Shown in pieces: positions 17,093 through 28,754 of a stretch of 38,643 nucleotides of DNA. The translations under genes and the position numbers were made by a program. The first letter of the stretch is position 1. Each line of letters starts with the position of its first letter. Source of the stretch: Borreliella garinii (GTDB lineage Bacteria; Spirochaetota; Spirochaetia; JABEVK01); the NCBI GenBank assembly GCA_020720765.1, contig DYOB01000014.1, forward strand, positions 1 through 38,643, written 5' to 3'. The notes under the pieces were generated by a model, which did not search any database, was not told the DNA's origin, and worked only from the letters and a program-made list of their open reading frames with translations.

Positions 17093-17367
17093 TATTTGGC
17101 CCTCTCTACGATTTCAAGAAGGCGCCAGCACTTATCCTTACTGATGGGACGGCTTTCAATAACACGCACCTTGTCGCCAATATGCGCGGTATTCAATTCA
17201 TCATGAGCCTTCAGTTTCTTGGTTTCCACGACGTACTTTAAGTAAATCGGGTGAAGTTTTCTTTTAGTCACAAGAACCGTAATGGTCTTCTGACACTTAT
17301 CACTCACAACCTCGCCCAGCAAAATCTTCTTCTTACTGGCAGGGACCTGTAAAATCTGCTCACTCAT
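17092..17367 (-). CDS. rpsQ: 30S ribosomal protein S17
   Basis: [48 protein letters not shown]. Confidence 0.97.
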   Translation of the reverse strand: MSEQILQVPASKKKILLGEVVSDKCQKTITVLVTKRKLHPIYLKYVVETKKLKAHDELNTAHIGDKVRVIESRPISKDKCWRLLEIVERAK

Positions 17368-17369
17368 GT

Positions 17370-17570
17370 TTAAGCCTTCCTTATCCCGAGTTCATACTCG
17401 CGTAATACCGTCTTCATCTGGGCTATTTTCCTGCGGAGGAAACGCTTTTGAATAGGACTCTCTATGTGGGAGAGAACCTTGTTAAAACGGAAGTCCAAAT
17501 ATTCGGTATGTAGTTCTTGTAATTTCGCACTGGCTTCCGCCTGTGTCCCAATTTCAACCTTAAACCTCAT
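17370..17570 (-). CDS. rpmC: 50S ribosomal protein L29
   Basis: 66 aa; LQELHTEYLDFRFNKVLSHIE...RRKIAQMKTVLREYELG; between S17 and L16. Confidence 0.95.
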   Translation of the reverse strand: MRFKVEIGTQAEASAKLQELHTEYLDFRFNKVLSHIESPIQKRFLRRKIAQMKTVLREYELGIRKA

Positions 17571-17989
17571 TATGCCATCTCCCTGCGGATAACGAACTTA
17601 GTCTTAATGGGGAGTTTTGCGCTGGCGAGGGCCATTGCCTCGCTCGCTAAAGCTGCGTCAACCCCGGCCATTTCAAAAAGTACAGTCCCGCTTTTTACTT
17701 CGGTAATCCAACCTTCGACGTTTCCCTTGCCCTTACCCATACGGGTTTCAGCGGCTTTCTTTGTGTAAGACTTGTGGGGAAATACCCGAATCCAGACTTT
17801 TCCACCCCGCTTGATTTTGCGGGTCATCGCGATACGGGCAGCCTCAATCTGGCGGGCGGTAATCCACTTCAGCTCGAGAGAGACAAGTCCGAACTCACCA
17901 AAAGAAACCGCGTTATTCGTCTGCGCAGGGCCGTCTTTCCCCATGCTCCGCATCATTTTACGGTATGTAACCTTCTTGGGACTGAGCAT
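17570..17989 (-). CDS. rplP: 50S ribosomal protein L16
   Basis: [46 protein letters not shown]. Confidence 0.98.
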   Translation of the reverse strand: MLSPKKVTYRKMMRSMGKDGPAQTNNAVSFGEFGLVSLELKWITARQIEAARIAMTRKIKRGGKVWIRVFPHKSYTKKAAETRMGKGKGNVEGWITEVKSGTVLFEMAGVDAALASEAMALASAKLPIKTKFVIRREMA

Positions 17990-17991
17990 CC

Positions 17992-18693
17992 TTAGTTCCT
18001 TTCTGCGGTGCGTTCACCGCCCTTTTTCAAAATCTGACCAGCGTCGTCTTTCTGACTTTTCTGAAAGACTTCACCATTAAAAACCCAAACTTTCACGCCA
18101 ATGGCACCGTAAGTTGTAAACGCTTCGGCAAAACCGTAATCGATATCAGCGCGCAGAGTATGAAGAGGAACACGCCCGTCCTTCATCTCCATCGTACGGC
18201 TGAGCTCGGCTCCGCCAAGACGGCCGCTGATCTTGATTTTTACACCCTGGACTCCGCCCTTCATGGCGCTGGAGATCGATGTTTTTAAAGCTTTCTTAAA
18301 TGAACCGCGAGCCTTCAACTGGCGGGCGACGTTCATGGCGATGATCTGGGCATCGGCCTCGGGTTTTTTGATTTCCTTGATCTTGATAGCGACCTTTTTC
18401 TCGACCAGCTTGCTCAGGGACTCCTGGATCTTTTCTATATTGGCACCCTTGGCACCAATAAGATAACCAGGACGCGAGGTGCTTAGGAAAACCGTGACTC
18501 TCTGCGAATAGCGGGTGATTTCAATATCAGAAATCTCAGCACCCTTTGTCTCGGGGAGATCTTTAACCGCCTTTCTGATTTTCAGGTCTTCATGAAGGGT
18601 GTTGACGTAATCACTACCCGCAGCGAACCATCGACTCTTCCAGGTCTTGTTAATACCGAGCCGGAAACCGATTGGATTGACTTTCTGTCCCAT
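17992..18693 (-). CDS. rpsC: 30S ribosomal protein S3
   Basis: [26 protein letters not shown] and C-terminal S3 motifs. Confidence 0.98.
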   Translation of the reverse strand: MGQKVNPIGFRLGINKTWKSRWFAAGSDYVNTLHEDLKIRKAVKDLPETKGAEISDIEITRYSQRVTVFLSTSRPGYLIGAKGANIEKIQESLSKLVEKKVAIKIKEIKKPEADAQIIAMNVARQLKARGSFKKALKTSISSAMKGGVQGVKIKISGRLGGAELSRTMEMKDGRVPLHTLRADIDYGFAEAFTTYGAIGVKVWVFNGEVFQKSQKDDAGQILKKGGERTAERN

Positions 18694-19055
18694 TATGCTT
18701 TCGCTCCCACTTCATCCACTGTCACCGAAATATGGCAACTTCTCTTGATCAGCCTGTCCGCTCTACCCCGGGCACGCGGCCAAATCCTGTATTCCTGGCG
18801 ACCTTCGTCGATCATCAGTTCCTTGACGATGAGCATGCTCTCATCAAGTTTCTTGTTTGCATAAAGCGCATTTGCAGCAGCGCTTCGGATAACCTTCTCA
18901 AGAAGCTTAGCGCTCTTGTTCGGCATGTGTTCCAGAATTGCTACAACATCCACATACAGCTTTCTTCTCAGATGGTCGGCAACAGGACGAACCTTCTTCG
19001 CAGACATGGGCAACCCACGGGCTATAGCAAAGTAACCCTTCTTTTCAGACTTCAT
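18693..19055 (-). CDS. rplV: 50S ribosomal protein L22
   Basis: [43 protein letters not shown]. Confidence 0.97.
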   Translation of the reverse strand: MKSEKKGYFAIARGLPMSAKKVRPVADHLRRKLYVDVVAILEHMPNKSAKLLEKVIRSAAANALYANKKLDESMLIVKELMIDEGRQEYRIWPRARGRADRLIKRSCHISVTVDEVGAKA

Positions 19056-19333
19056 TTCTTACCAGCCTTTTTGTCGGAACCGGCGTGACCCTTGAAAATA
19101 CGCGTAGGAGCGAACTCACCGAGCTTATGCCCGACAAGGTCTTCCGAAACGTAAACGGGAATCCAGGTTTTTCCGTTATAAACAGAAATGGTAATTCCCA
19201 CCATTTCCGGAATAATCATGCTTGTCCGCGAATAGGTTTTCACCATTTTACGGTCGTTGGCCTTGGACATATCCAAAACCCGTTTGTACAGGCTCTTCTC
19301 AATAAAAGGACCCTTTTTCAGTGAACGTGACAT
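19052..19333 (-). CDS. rpsS: 30S ribosomal protein S19
   Basis: [58 protein letters not shown]. Confidence 0.98.
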   Translation of the reverse strand: MSRSLKKGPFIEKSLYKRVLDMSKANDRKMVKTYSRTSMIIPEMVGITISVYNGKTWIPVYVSEDLVGHKLGEFAPTRIFKGHAGSDKKAGKK

Positions 19334-19342
19334 GGGCTGCTC

Positions 19343-20158
19343 CTACTTCCGTCTCTTAATAATGAAGTTGCTTGAAGTTTTGTTCTTGGTACGGGTTTTG
19401 TAACCGCGTGTTGGAACACCCCACGGTGTGACCGGGTGACGGCCTCCGCTGGTACGACCTTCACCACCACCCAACGGGTGGTCTACCGGGTTCATTGCCA
19501 CACCGCGAACCTTGGGACGATTCCCCTTCCAACGGTTGCGCCCGGCCTTACCTAAACGCTCATTCAAGTGATCCCCGTTTCCTACTTCACCTAAGGTTGC
19601 CATGCACTTCTTGAAAACAAGGCGCATTTCACCGGAGGGAAGCTTCAAAGCTGCATAATCTCCGTCGATAGCCGCAAGATTAGCGTAGGTTCCCGCGCTT
19701 CTTGCGAGCTGGGCGCCCTTTCCAAGCACGAGCTCGATGTTGTGAACGTTTCGTCCTACGGGAATATTTTCCAGCGGCATGGCGTTACCCACGGCGATCT
19801 CGGCGGAGGGCCCGCTCATAACGTGCGACCCAACGGTCAATCCTTTTGGAGCGATCATATAGCGCTTTTCACCGTCTTTATAGTACACAAGGGCAATGTT
19901 TGCCGAGCGGTTGGGATCGTACTCGATGGTCTTTACGATACCGTCGATACCGTACTTATCCCTTCTGAAATCAATCTCGCGGTAAAGCTTTTTGTGCCCG
20001 CCGCCTCTGCGTCTCACTGAGATCTTTCCGTGGTTTCTTCCTGCGAGCTCGTTCTTACCTTTAGTAAGGCTCTTTTCAGGAGCATCCTTGGAAAGGTGCG
20101 TCCGGTCGAGCGCTATATAGCCCCTCATACCCGGGGTCATGGGTTTAAATGTTTTCAT
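19343..20158 (-). CDS. rplB: 50S ribosomal protein L2
   Basis: [51 protein letters not shown]. Confidence 0.98.
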   Translation of the reverse strand: MKTFKPMTPGMRGYIALDRTHLSKDAPEKSLTKGKNELAGRNHGKISVRRRGGGHKKLYREIDFRRDKYGIDGIVKTIEYDPNRSANIALVYYKDGEKRYMIAPKGLTVGSHVMSGPSAEIAVGNAMPLENIPVGRNVHNIELVLGKGAQLARSAGTYANLAAIDGDYAALKLPSGEMRLVFKKCMATLGEVGNGDHLNERLGKAGRNRWKGNRPKVRGVAMNPVDHPLGGGEGRTSGGRHPVTPWGVPTRGYKTRTKNKTSSNFIIKRRK

Positions 20159-20161
20159 CGG

Positions 20162-20464
20162 TTATGCACCCTCAAACTTATCAATCTTGGCACCTGCTGC
20201 TAAAGTCACATAAGCCTTTTTATAACGGGCGGTTTTTCCAAAACCCTTGCCACCGCGTCCTAGCACTCTTTTAGGCTTACCCTTCACCACGACAACACGT
20301 GTAACTTCGGGACGAACTTTAAAAAGCCGCTCTATGGCTGTCGTCACCATATATTTATTCGCAGCGAGATGGATACGGAAAACGTAGGTCTTTTTATTAC
20401 CTTCGCGTAGGAGGTTGGTCTTTTCGGTTAATACCGGTGAAAGGATGATGTTCTCAAGTTCCAT
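20162..20464 (-). CDS. rplW: 50S ribosomal protein L23
   Basis: ILSPVLTEKTNLLREGNKKTYVFRIHLAANKYMV; operon position. Confidence 0.97.
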   Translation of the reverse strand: MELENIILSPVLTEKTNLLREGNKKTYVFRIHLAANKYMVTTAIERLFKVRPEVTRVVVVKGKPKRVLGRGGKGFGKTARYKKAYVTLAAGAKIDKFEGA

Positions 20465-21102
20465 TATTTCTCCTCCTTATCACTGCCGTACATCTGACCG
20501 AGTTCCAAAGCAGCCTTTTCCATTACGAGAAGATTGTGGGAATAAAAAAGGTCGTGGGCACGAAGTCTGTTGTACGCAAGAAACTTTAGAGTAGGTATAT
20601 TGCGCCCGGCTCTTTTAAGCATAGGATCATCAGATGTCGTAACAACGACCGTTCTGCCGGTGCCTTTAAATGCATCAAGAATAGTCGCCATGTCTTTGGT
20701 CTTTCCGGTTTCAACACTGAAGTCTTCGATGACCTTCAGGATATTCTGGGTAACTTTCAGACTAAAAATGCTCTTATAAGCAAGCCGTTTCATTTTCCTA
20801 GGCATCACGTAGCTATAATCTCTCGGCTTTGGGCCGAAAGCGATACCGCCACCAACGTAATGGGGAGACTTAGTCCGGCCCTGACGTGCGCGCCCAGTAC
20901 CTTTCTGAGCATAAGGCTTCTTGGTAGTCCCCTTAACTTCAGAACGTGTCTTGGTCGATGCCGTCCCCTGTCTTAGATTTGCCAACTCGTTTTTTATGGC
21001 TTCATAAATGGTACCGGTAGAGACCTCGCGGGCAAAAACCTCATCGTTGAGATCAATGTTCCGCAATTCTTTTCCTTCTTTTGAATATACCTTCGTCGTC
21101 AT
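20464..21102 (-). CDS. rplD: 50S ribosomal protein L4
   Basis: RQGTASTKTRSEVKGTTKKPYAQKGTGRARQGRTKSPHYVGGGIAFGPKPRDY. Confidence 0.98.
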   Translation of the reverse strand: MTTKVYSKEGKELRNIDLNDEVFAREVSTGTIYEAIKNELANLRQGTASTKTRSEVKGTTKKPYAQKGTGRARQGRTKSPHYVGGGIAFGPKPRDYSYVMPRKMKRLAYKSIFSLKVTQNILKVIEDFSVETGKTKDMATILDAFKGTGRTVVVTTSDDPMLKRAGRNIPTLKFLAYNRLRAHDLFYSHNLLVMEKAALELGQMYGSDKEEK

Positions 21103-21108
21103 ATCAGC

Positions 21109-21729
21109 CTACTTCTTCTTCGCGTCGCGAACGACGACGAAACTATTACGGGAACCAGGAATTGCACCCTTTACCAGAATGACCTGATTTACCTTATCAA
21201 TAGAGACTACCTTCAGATTCTGAACGGTAACTCTCTCTCCACCCATTCTACCGGGCATTTTTACATTCTTAAAAGTACGTCCGGGTGTCGTACGGTTACC
21301 CGTGGAAGCACCGACGCGGTGAAACTTGGAACCATGGCTGGCGGGACCGCCGCCGAAGTTATGGCGCTTCATAACACCCTGAAATCCTTTACCCTTGGAT
21401 ACGCCGAACACGTCAACGAACCTCAGACCTTCAAGGAGTTCAAGCCCCAAGGAGTCGCCTACCTTGGCCTCTTTATTAAAGTCACGAAACTCAACAAGCA
21501 CCCTCTTAGGGTCCATTCCTTCGGGGAATTGACCCAAAACAGGTTTTGTCAAAAGTTTTGGACGGATGGTATCCGCACCAACCACTAAGGCCTTGTAACC
21601 TTCTTTATCTTGTGTCCTCTGTGCGACGACAACATTCGGCTCACAGTGAATCACTGTGACAGGGGTGAGCTTACCCTCTTCATCAAAAACCTGCGTCATT
21701 CCGACTTTTCTGCCGATCAGACCAACCAT
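21109..21729 (-). CDS. rplC: 50S ribosomal protein L3
   Basis: MVGLIGRKVGMTQVFDEEGKLTPVTVI; start chosen at 21729. Confidence 0.97.
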   Translation of the reverse strand: MVGLIGRKVGMTQVFDEEGKLTPVTVIHCEPNVVVAQRTQDKEGYKALVVGADTIRPKLLTKPVLGQFPEGMDPKRVLVEFRDFNKEAKVGDSLGLELLEGLRFVDVFGVSKGKGFQGVMKRHNFGGGPASHGSKFHRVGASTGNRTTPGRTFKNVKMPGRMGGERVTVQNLKVVSIDKVNQVILVKGAIPGSRNSFVVVRDAKKK

Positions 21730-21737
21730 ACTGCACC

Positions 21738-22049
21738 TCAATACTGCTTGATGTATACATCCACACCAGCCGGCAACTCGAGCTTCATTAAAGCATCCAT
21801 AACCGCCGGAGTCGGCTCAAGAATATCTATGAGCCTTTTAAAGGTTCGCATCTCAAACTGCTCACGCGACTTTTTATTCACGTGGGGAGAGCGAAGTACC
21901 GTAAAACGATTGATCCGTGTCGGCAGAGGCACTGGGCCAGAAACTTTAACGCCCGACTTTTGAACCGTCTGAACGATGGATTTCGCACTTTGATCAACTA
22001 ATTCAACATCAAAGCTGCGAAGCCGCACTCGAATCTTATCCTTAACCAT
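21738..22049 (-). CDS. rpsJ: 30S ribosomal protein S10
   Basis: [41 protein letters not shown]. Confidence 0.98.
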   Translation of the reverse strand: MVKDKIRVRLRSFDVELVDQSAKSIVQTVQKSGVKVSGPVPLPTRINRFTVLRSPHVNKKSREQFEMRTFKRLIDILEPTPAVMDALMKLELPAGVDVYIKQY

Positions 22050-22088
22050 ATCATCTCCAAAATCAGGGCCCGAAGGCCCCGATGAACC

Positions 22089-23276
22089 TTACTCGATAAT
22101 TTCTACAACCTGTCCTGATGCTACGGTACGACCACCCTCGCGGATAGCGAAACGCACACCCTTATCCATAGCGATAGGGGAAAGCAGCTCAACGATCAAC
22201 TCGGTGTTATCACCGGGAAGAACGATGTCTTTTCCAGCAGGAAGAGTCACGGAACCCGTAACATCTGTTGTGCGGAAGTAAAACTGGGGACGGTAACCGG
22301 TGCCGAAAGCACTGTGGCGTCCGCCTTCATCTTTACTCAACACATAAACGGTTCCCTTGAACTTCTTGTGGGGCTTGATGGAACCGGGTTTAGCCAGAAC
22401 CTGTCCGCGCTCGACGTCGGTCTTTTCAATACCACGGAGAAGGGCACCAAGGTTATCACCAGCCTGACCATCTTCGAGAGTTTTGTTAAACATCTCCACA
22501 CCGGTCACAACAGAAGTCTTAGTATCTCTGATGCCGACAATCTCAACAGTCTCACCAACTTTAACTCTTCCGGTATCCACACGGCCTGTTACTACAGTTC
22601 CGCGTCCGGAGATGGAGAAAACGTCTTCGATAGGCATAAGGAAGGGCTTGTCCACGTCGCGCTCGGGAAGAGGGAAGTAAGAATCCATCTTATCAAGGAG
22701 CTCCTGCAGACAGGCGGTAGCCTCGGGATCGGTGTTGTTTGACATAGCCTTGAAAGCAGAACCACGGATAAAGGGAGTGTTATCTCCATCGAAATGGTAC
22801 TTTGTGAGAAGCTCACGTACTTCCATTTCAACGAGGTCAACAAGCTCGGGATCAGCAAGGTCCATCTTGTTCAGAAAAACTACAATCTTAGGAACACCAA
22901 CTTGGTTAGCAAGAAGGATGTGTTCGCGTGTTTGGGGTTCCGGACCGGAATCCGCAGCCACGAGAAGAATAGCTCCGTCCATCTGCGCAGCACCGGTGAT
23001 CATGTTCTTCACATAGTCAGCGTGTCCCGGGCAGTCAACGTGAGCGTAGTGCCTTGTAGCACTCTCGTATTCAACGTGACGAGTGTTGATGGTGATACCG
23101 CGTGCCTTTTCTTCAGGTGCGTTATCAATATCTTCGTAACTCATCGTTTTTCCACCAAACTTGGACGCGCCGTAGGCGGTGATCGCTGCCGTCAGTGTGG
23201 TTTTACCGTGGTCAACGTGACCAATCGTCCCAACGTTAATATGGGGCTTCGTTCGCTGAAAGACTTCCTTTGCCAT
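22089..23276 (-). CDS. tuf: Elongation factor Tu
   Basis: [45 protein letters not shown]; start chosen at 23276 (ORF track 23312). Confidence 0.98.
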   Translation of the reverse strand: MAKEVFQRTKPHINVGTIGHVDHGKTTLTAAITAYGASKFGGKTMSYEDIDNAPEEKARGITINTRHVEYESATRHYAHVDCPGHADYVKNMITGAAQMDGAILLVAADSGPEPQTREHILLANQVGVPKIVVFLNKMDLADPELVDLVEMEVRELLTKYHFDGDNTPFIRGSAFKAMSNNTDPEATACLQELLDKMDSYFPLPERDVDKPFLMPIEDVFSISGRGTVVTGRVDTGRVKVGETVEIVGIRDTKTSVVTGVEMFNKTLEDGQAGDNLGALLRGIEKTDVERGQVLAKPGSIKPHKKFKGTVYVLSKDEGGRHSAFGTGYRPQFYFRTTDVTGSVTLPAGKDIVLPGDNTELIVELLSPIAMDKGVRFAIREGGRTVASGQVVEIIE

Positions 23277-23519
23277 CATTTCCTCCTTGGCGTATTTTGA
23301 GTCTATATGCAATTTTCACCGCCTCCCCTGAATAAACAGATAAGAGACGGTTGATTCCATAGGGCCATTTCCCTGTCTTGATTAACAGAGAACGATACTG
23401 CTTGAACTCCCAAAAGCGCCACCTATCCGCAAGCGAACGGTTTGGAATCTTTCTATTCAAACAAAAGAACAACTTCGCAAAGAGGTAAAAGCAAGCGCCT
23501 TTACTTTTGCTTGTAGGAG

Positions 23520-23548
23520 ACTTTAACAGCCCACCGCAATCATGTCAA
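23520..23548 (-). promoter_or_regulatory. Putative sigma70 promoter for tuf/S10 operon
   Basis: Minus strand TTGACA (23543-23548), 17-nt spacer, TAAAGT (23520-23525); begins just after the rpsG stop. Confidence 0.65.
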
Positions 23549-23552
23549 TACC

Positions 23553-24023
23553 CTACCAGCGGTAGTGGCTAAAAGCCTTGTTGGCTTCGGCCATTTTATG
23601 GGTATCTTCTTTTTTCTTAAATGCGGTGCCTGTACTGTTGAAGGCGTCCATCAGTTCAGCGCTCAACTTCTCCCCAAGGGACTTTCCGCTTCTAGAACGG
23701 GCTGCGTTGATAATCCAGCGCATAGCCAGGGCTTCCCTGCGGGAGTCACGGATCTCGATAGGAACCTGGTAAGTCGCTCCACCCACACGGCGGCTTTTAA
23801 CCTCCACCACGGGTTTAACATTTTCCAGAGCTTTCAGGAAAACTTCGAGGGCGTCCTTGCCCGTCTTTTCGCTCACAAGGGAGAGGGCACCATGAACCTG
23901 CTTCAAGCAAACGTTCATTTTTCCATCCCACATCATGCGGCGAACAAATTTGGAAACAACAACCGAATTATAAACAGGGTCAGCCATGGGAGGCTTGGGC
24001 GTCGGTATATTTCTTCTTGGCAT
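23553..24023 (-). CDS. rpsG: 30S ribosomal protein S7
   Basis: [56 protein letters not shown]. Confidence 0.98.
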   Translation of the reverse strand: MPRRNIPTPKPPMADPVYNSVVVSKFVRRMMWDGKMNVCLKQVHGALSLVSEKTGKDALEVFLKALENVKPVVEVKSRRVGGATYQVPIEIRDSRREALAMRWIINAARSRSGKSLGEKLSAELMDAFNSTGTAFKKKEDTHKMAEANKAFSHYRW

Positions 24024-24032
24024 ATTCTACTC

Positions 24033-24407
24033 CTAAACCTTGGGCCTTTTGGCACCATACTTGGAACGGCTCTGCATGCGCTTAGCTACACCCAGGGTAT
24101 CTTTCGTTCCCCTGATTATGTGATAACGCACACCTGGGAGGTCTTTCACCCTGCCGCCGCGGATCAAAACCACACTGTGCTCCTGTAAATTGTGGCCAAT
24201 TCCAGGGATGTAAGCGGTAACTTCAGTTCCATACGTCAAACGTACGCGGGCTACCTTCCGCATGGCAGAGTTGGGCTTCTTTGGTGTAACAATCATCACG
24301 CGGGTACATACTCCGCGTCTTTGGGGACACGCTTTTAATGCAGGGGATTTCGTCTTGTGTGTCAAAGACTTTCTACCCTGCCTGATCAATTGATTAATCG
24401 TCGGCAT
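24033..24407 (-). CDS. rpsL: 30S ribosomal protein S12
   Basis: [59 protein letters not shown]. Confidence 0.98.
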   Translation of the reverse strand: MPTINQLIRQGRKSLTHKTKSPALKACPQRRGVCTRVMIVTPKKPNSAMRKVARVRLTYGTEVTAYIPGIGHNLQEHSVVLIRGGRVKDLPGVRYHIIRGTKDTLGVAKRMQSRSKYGAKRPKV

Positions 24408-24460
24408 AAACTATCTGGCTCCTTCCTAAGCTTTCGCTTTCTTACCCTTTACAAAAGTTG

Positions 24461-24491
24461 CAAAAAGATAGCATAAACCCAAGGCTTATGC
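24461..24491 (-). terminator. Terminator/attenuator-like hairpin between rpoC and rpsL
   Basis: Minus strand GCATAAGCC-TTG-GGTTTATGC (9-bp stem with one G-U) followed by TATCTTTTTGC. Confidence 0.55.
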
Positions 24492-24498
24492 AATCCCC

Positions 24499-27400
24499 CT
24501 ACACCACCTCTTCTACTTCGTCGTCTTCCTGAAGGGTCTGGGCCGCTAAAGCAGCCTGGCGAGCCTTCTCTATTTCCCTTAAACGCAGAACTTCCTGGAT
24601 GTGGGAATCGAGATCCCCACCCTTTTCATCCGTTAGTTTCATGTCCTTGTAGCGTTTCATTCCAGTTCCGGCGGGAATAAGGTGACCGATGATTACGTTC
24701 TCTTTCAATCCCCGCAACTCATCGGTCTTTCCAGCTATAGCGGCGTTGGTCAGAACCTTCGTAGTCTCCTGGAAACTCGCAGCGGAAATAAAACTCTCGA
24801 TATTGACAGAAGCGCGGGTGATTCCTAAAAGCATCGGCCTGGCTACAGCCGGCTGTCCGCCTTCTTTCATAATGCGGTCGTTTTCCTTATTGAAGGAATA
24901 CTTGTCCACCTGCTGGTTGAAAATAAACTTAGTGTCACCCACTTCCTGGATTTCCACCTTGCGCATCATCTGACGGATGATGACTCCGATATGTTTGTCG
25001 TTGATACCCACACCCTGGAGCCGGTATACCCCCTGAACCTCGTTTACCAGATAAGACTGTAAGGCATTTTCCCCGAGAATTCTCAGGATATCGTGAGGAT
25101 CTTTTTCGCCTACGCAGAGGGCTTCCCCGGCTTCGGTGCGGTCGCCGTTGCGAACAAGCAATAAACGGCCAAGAGGAATCTTGTGGGGGTGTTCGGTTCC
25201 GAAATCATCGACGATAACCAAATTACGCTTGGCCTTGGAAATATTGTCAAACCTGACTATACCGCTGGCGTTCGCGAGGACCGCAATCGATTTACTTGGA
25301 TGGCGCGCTTCAAACAGACTTTCGACTTTGGGAAGTCCGCCCACGATGTCCTGGGTTTTTCCAGATTCTTTGGGCAACCTGGCGAGAATAGACCCGGCGT
25401 GGATTTTCATGTTGTCATCCACGCTGAGATAGGCACCGCCGGGAAGCACGTACTTGGCCATGATTTCGCCCATGGCGTCCAGAATGAGAATGGTAGGATC
25501 GAGGTCTTCCACGAAGTTTTCCTGGATCCTCTTTTCACTCTTATTGGTTTCCTGGTTGAGTTCCTCTTTCAAGGTTGTTCCGGGAAGAATGTCCTTGAAC
25601 TTGATGGTACCGTCCGACTCGGCAATAATCGGTTCGGCGAACTGGTCGAAGGTGGCAATTGTTTCATTGGCGGGGACGATATCGTCCAGCTGGACAAAAA
25701 GGGTCGAACCGTTTCGGATATCCACCTTTTTATCCTGGCTGATCAGCAATAGGCGTCCTTCACGGAAATGAACGAAAGCGATATGGGAAGAAACAATCTC
25801 CTCTTTCCCTCTTTTGAGCACAGGAGTCTTATCGAGAACTTTTTGTCCTTCCTCCACAAGTGGTTTGTCACCGGGCTGGAGGGTAATATCGTCAAATATT
25901 CTGGAGACTGTGAGACTTCCTTTACGGGTGAAAAGCATGTTTTTATTTTTCTGCTGTACATAGTTCCCGTGGATACCCTTGATAAGAATCGGGAATTTTA
26001 AAAGTGTACGGTTTTCTTCGGAACCCTTCGTCGCCACACCCCCGATATGGAAGGTACGCATGGTGAGCTGGGTTCCGGGCTGGCCGATACTCTGGGCTGC
26101 TATAATTCCTACAGCCTCCCCAATCTCGACTGTTCGGTTCGAAGCAAGGTTTCTTCCGTAACATTTTTGACAGACGCCGTGTTTGGACTCGCAGGTGAGA
26201 ACGGTACGGATTCGAACGGTCTCGATACCGACTTCCTCGATCTGTTCAGCGGTTATCTCGTCGATTTCCTGGTTGACGTCCACGAGAATTTCACCAGTGA
26301 TCGGGTGGCGAACCTGTTCCAGGGTAAAAAATCCGACGATTCGGTCGCTCAAGCGTTCGATAACATCCTCTCCGTCCTTAAGCGCCGTAACATCGATACC
26401 ATTGATGGTTCCGCAGTCGACTTCACTGACGACGACATCCTGGCTGATGTCAACAAGGCGCCGGGTCAGATAACCGGCGTTTGCTGTTTTTAAAGCAGTA
26501 TCCGCAAGTCCCTTACGCGCACCGTTGGTACTGATAAAGAACTCGATAACCGAGAGGCCTTCCTTGAAGTTCGAAATAATAGGGAGTTCGATAATATCTC
26601 CTGAAGGTTTACTCATCAGTCCGCGCATACCGGCTAGCTGCCTGATCTGGTTCTTGGAACCGCGCGCCCCTGAATCCGCCATCAGGTAAACAGAGTTGAA
26701 ACCCGCCTGGTCTTTCTTCAAAGTTTCCATCATTTTTGTTGTAAGTTCGTCGTTGGTTTTGGTCCAGATATCCACAATCTTGTTGTAGCGTTCGTCACCA
26801 GTGATCACACCGTCCTGGTACTGGGTTCTGATTTGTGTTTCAAGTTTCTTGGCGTGGGAAATAAGGCTGGCTTTTTCGGCAGGGATAACAATGTCAGCCA
26901 CACCGATGCTCGCCCCGAAATAGGTTGCAAAACGGAAACCCAGTTCCTTGATAAGGTCGAGAACCTTCACGGTTATGGCCCCGCCGAACTTGGAGAAAAT
27001 CCCGGCAATCAACTTTTTAAGACCGCTGTCGCCGAGGGCTTCGTTCACATAAGGTATTTCCTGGGGAAATTTTTCATTAAAAATCAGACGGCCTGGCGTG
27101 GTTGTAATCCAACCCGCTTTTGTGGGAACCTTGATCAAGGCATGGTAGGAGATGCAGCGGTTTTCTGCTGCCATAAGAACCTCATAGGTGCTGGAGTAAC
27201 TTTTTCCTTCGCCCGGGTCGCCCTTTTTCTCGCGTGTCAGATAAGAGATTCCCAAAACCATATCCTGAGAGGGAAACACGATGGGTTTTCCGTTTGCGGG
27301 GTTGAGGAGGTTATTTACTGAAAGCATCAGGGTCCAGCATTCCGCCTGGGCCGCTTGGGTCAGAGGAACGTGGACGGCCATCTGGTCACCGTCGAAGTCG

Positions 27401-28743
27401 GCGTTGAACGCATGACAGACAAGGGGGTGCAGCCGGATTGCCTTACCTTCTACAAGAACGGGTTCAAAAGCCTGGATACCTAAACGGTGGAGCGTTGGAG
27501 CACGGTTAAGCATAACGGGGTGTTCGCGTACTACCTCGTCGAGGATGGCGTAGACCTCGTCGGTCTCCTGCTCTACAAGGAGTTTAGCTTTTTTAATATT
27601 GTACACAACGTCCTTTTCAACCAATTTTTTCATAATAAAAGGCTTGAAAAGTTCGAGGGCCATCTTTGCGGGAAGGCCACACTGGTGGAGTTTGAGTTCA
27701 GGACCCACGACGATTACACTTCGGCCGGAATAGTCCACGCGTTTTCCCAGAAGGTTCTGGCGGAATCGCCCCTGTTTACCTTTAAGAAGGTCGGATAGGC
27801 TTTTTAAGGGACGGTTGCTCGCCCCTTTTACCATTTTCTTCTTTTTAGAATTGTCGAAAAGAGCATCGACAGCTTCCTGGAGCATACGTTTTTCGTTGCG
27901 GATGATGATATCGGGGGCGTTGAGGGTCATCAGGCGTTTCAACCTGTTGTTTCTGTTGATCACGCGGCGGTAAAGGTCGTTGAGGTCCGAGGTGGCAAAA
28001 CGCCCGCCGTCCAGCTGGACCATGGGTCTCAGGTCGGGGGGGATGACAGGAACCACATCCATAATCATCCACGAGGGCTTATTGCCCGAATCACGGAAAT
28101 TTTCGACGATTTCAATGCGCTTAAGGAGCCTTTTATCGACTTTCGCGCCTTTTTCGATCATCTTTGTGCGCAAAACGACGTTCAAAGCGTCCAAATCCAG
28201 GTCTTCAAGGAGGGTCCTGACAGCTTCGGCACCTATCCCGGCGCTGAAACTGCTGCCATAACGCTCCTGGGCTTCCAAGTAGTCTTCTTCGCTGAGAAGC
28301 TGCATTTTTTTCAGGTCTGTGTCACCTGCATCAGTGACGACGTATTTTTCGTAGTAGAGGATGCTCCTCAAACTTGCCATGGGAAGGTCCAAAAGCAGAC
28401 CCATACGGCTCGGAACAGAACGGTAGTACCAAATGTGGCTGACCGGGCACGCCAGTTCAATATGCCCCATGCGTTCTCGGCGAACCTTAAAGCTCGTCAC
28501 TTCCACTCCGCACCTATCGCAGATCACGCCTTTATACCGGATGCTCTTAAACTTACCGCAGAAACATTCCCAGTCCTTCGTCGTCCCGAAGATTCTTTCA
28601 CAGAAAAGACCGTCTCGTTCCGGCCTCAGGGTTCTATAGTTGATTGTTTCAGGTTTTTTAACCTCTCCGTAACTCCAAGTCCGGATCTGTTCGGGCGAAG
28701 CCAACCTGATGGTTATCGTATCAAAATCTTGTATCTCTTTCAT
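24499..28743 (-). CDS. rpoC: RNA polymerase beta' subunit
   Basis: [15 protein letters not shown] catalytic motif; [23 protein letters not shown] zinc motif. Confidence 0.99.
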   Translation of the reverse strand: MKEIQDFDTITIRLASPEQIRTWSYGEVKKPETINYRTLRPERDGLFCERIFGTTKDWECFCGKFKSIRYKGVICDRCGVEVTSFKVRRERMGHIELACPVSHIWYYRSVPSRMGLLLDLPMASLRSILYYEKYVVTDAGDTDLKKMQLLSEEDYLEAQERYGSSFSAGIGAEAVRTLLEDLDLDALNVVLRTKMIEKGAKVDKRLLKRIEIVENFRDSGNKPSWMIMDVVPVIPPDLRPMVQLDGGRFATSDLNDLYRRVINRNNRLKRLMTLNAPDIIIRNEKRMLQEAVDALFDNSKKKKMVKGASNRPLKSLSDLLKGKQGRFRQNLLGKRVDYSGRSVIVVGPELKLHQCGLPAKMALELFKPFIMKKLVEKDVVYNIKKAKLLVEQETDEVYAILDEVVREHPVMLNRAPTLHRLGIQAFEPVLVEGKAIRLHPLVCHAFNADFDGDQMAVHVPLTQAAQAECWTLMLSVNNLLNPANGKPIVFPSQDMVLGISYLTREKKGDPGEGKSYSSTYEVLMAAENRCISYHALIKVPTKAGWITTTPGRLIFNEKFPQEIPYVNEALGDSGLKKLIAGIFSKFGGAITVKVLDLIKELGFRFATYFGASIGVADIVIPAEKASLISHAKKLETQIRTQYQDGVITGDERYNKIVDIWTKTNDELTTKMMETLKKDQAGFNSVYLMADSGARGSKNQIRQLAGMRGLMSKPSGDIIELPIISNFKEGLSVIEFFISTNGARKGLADTALKTANAGYLTRRLVDISQDVVVSEVDCGTINGIDVTALKDGEDVIERLSDRIVGFFTLEQVRHPITGEILVDVNQEIDEITAEQIEEVGIETVRIRTVLTCESKHGVCQKCYGRNLASNRTVEIGEAVGIIAAQSIGQPGTQLTMRTFHIGGVATKGSEENRTLLKFPILIKGIHGNYVQQKNKNMLFTRKGSLTVSRIFDDITLQPGDKPLVEEGQKVLDKTPVLKRGKEEIVSSHIAFVHFREGRLLLISQDKKVDIRNGSTLFVQLDDIVPANETIATFDQFAEPIIAESDGTIKFKDILPGTTLKEELNQETNKSEKRIQENFVEDLDPTILILDAMGEIMAKYVLPGGAYLSVDDNMKIHAGSILARLPKESGKTQDIVGGLPKVESLFEARHPSKSIAVLANASGIVRFDNISKAKRNLVIVDDFGTEHPHKIPLGRLLLVRNGDRTEAGEALCVGEKDPHDILRILGENALQSYLVNEVQGVYRLQGVGINDKHIGVIIRQMMRKVEIQEVGDTKFIFNQQVDKYSFNKENDRIMKEGGQPAVARPMLLGITRASVNIESFISAASFQETTKVLTNAAIAGKTDELRGLKENVIIGHLIPAGTGMKRYKDMKLTDEKGGDLDSHIQEVLRLREIEKARQAALAAQTLQEDDEVEEVV

Positions 28744-28754
28744 TGCTCCGCCTC

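Noticed and set aside
23236-23472. 78-aa minus-strand ORF in the rpsG-tuf gap
   Set aside because: Overlaps the tuf start in another frame, no clear RBS or homology; better read as part of the tuf leader.
23471-23510. Hairpin GTAAAGGCGCTTGCTTTTAC after rpsG as a terminator
   Set aside because: Stem is imperfect and the following sequence CTCTTTGCG lacks a continuous T tract; too weak to call.
25183-25752. 189-aa plus-strand ORF opposite rpoC
   Set aside because: Shadow ORF of rpoC; no family resemblance.
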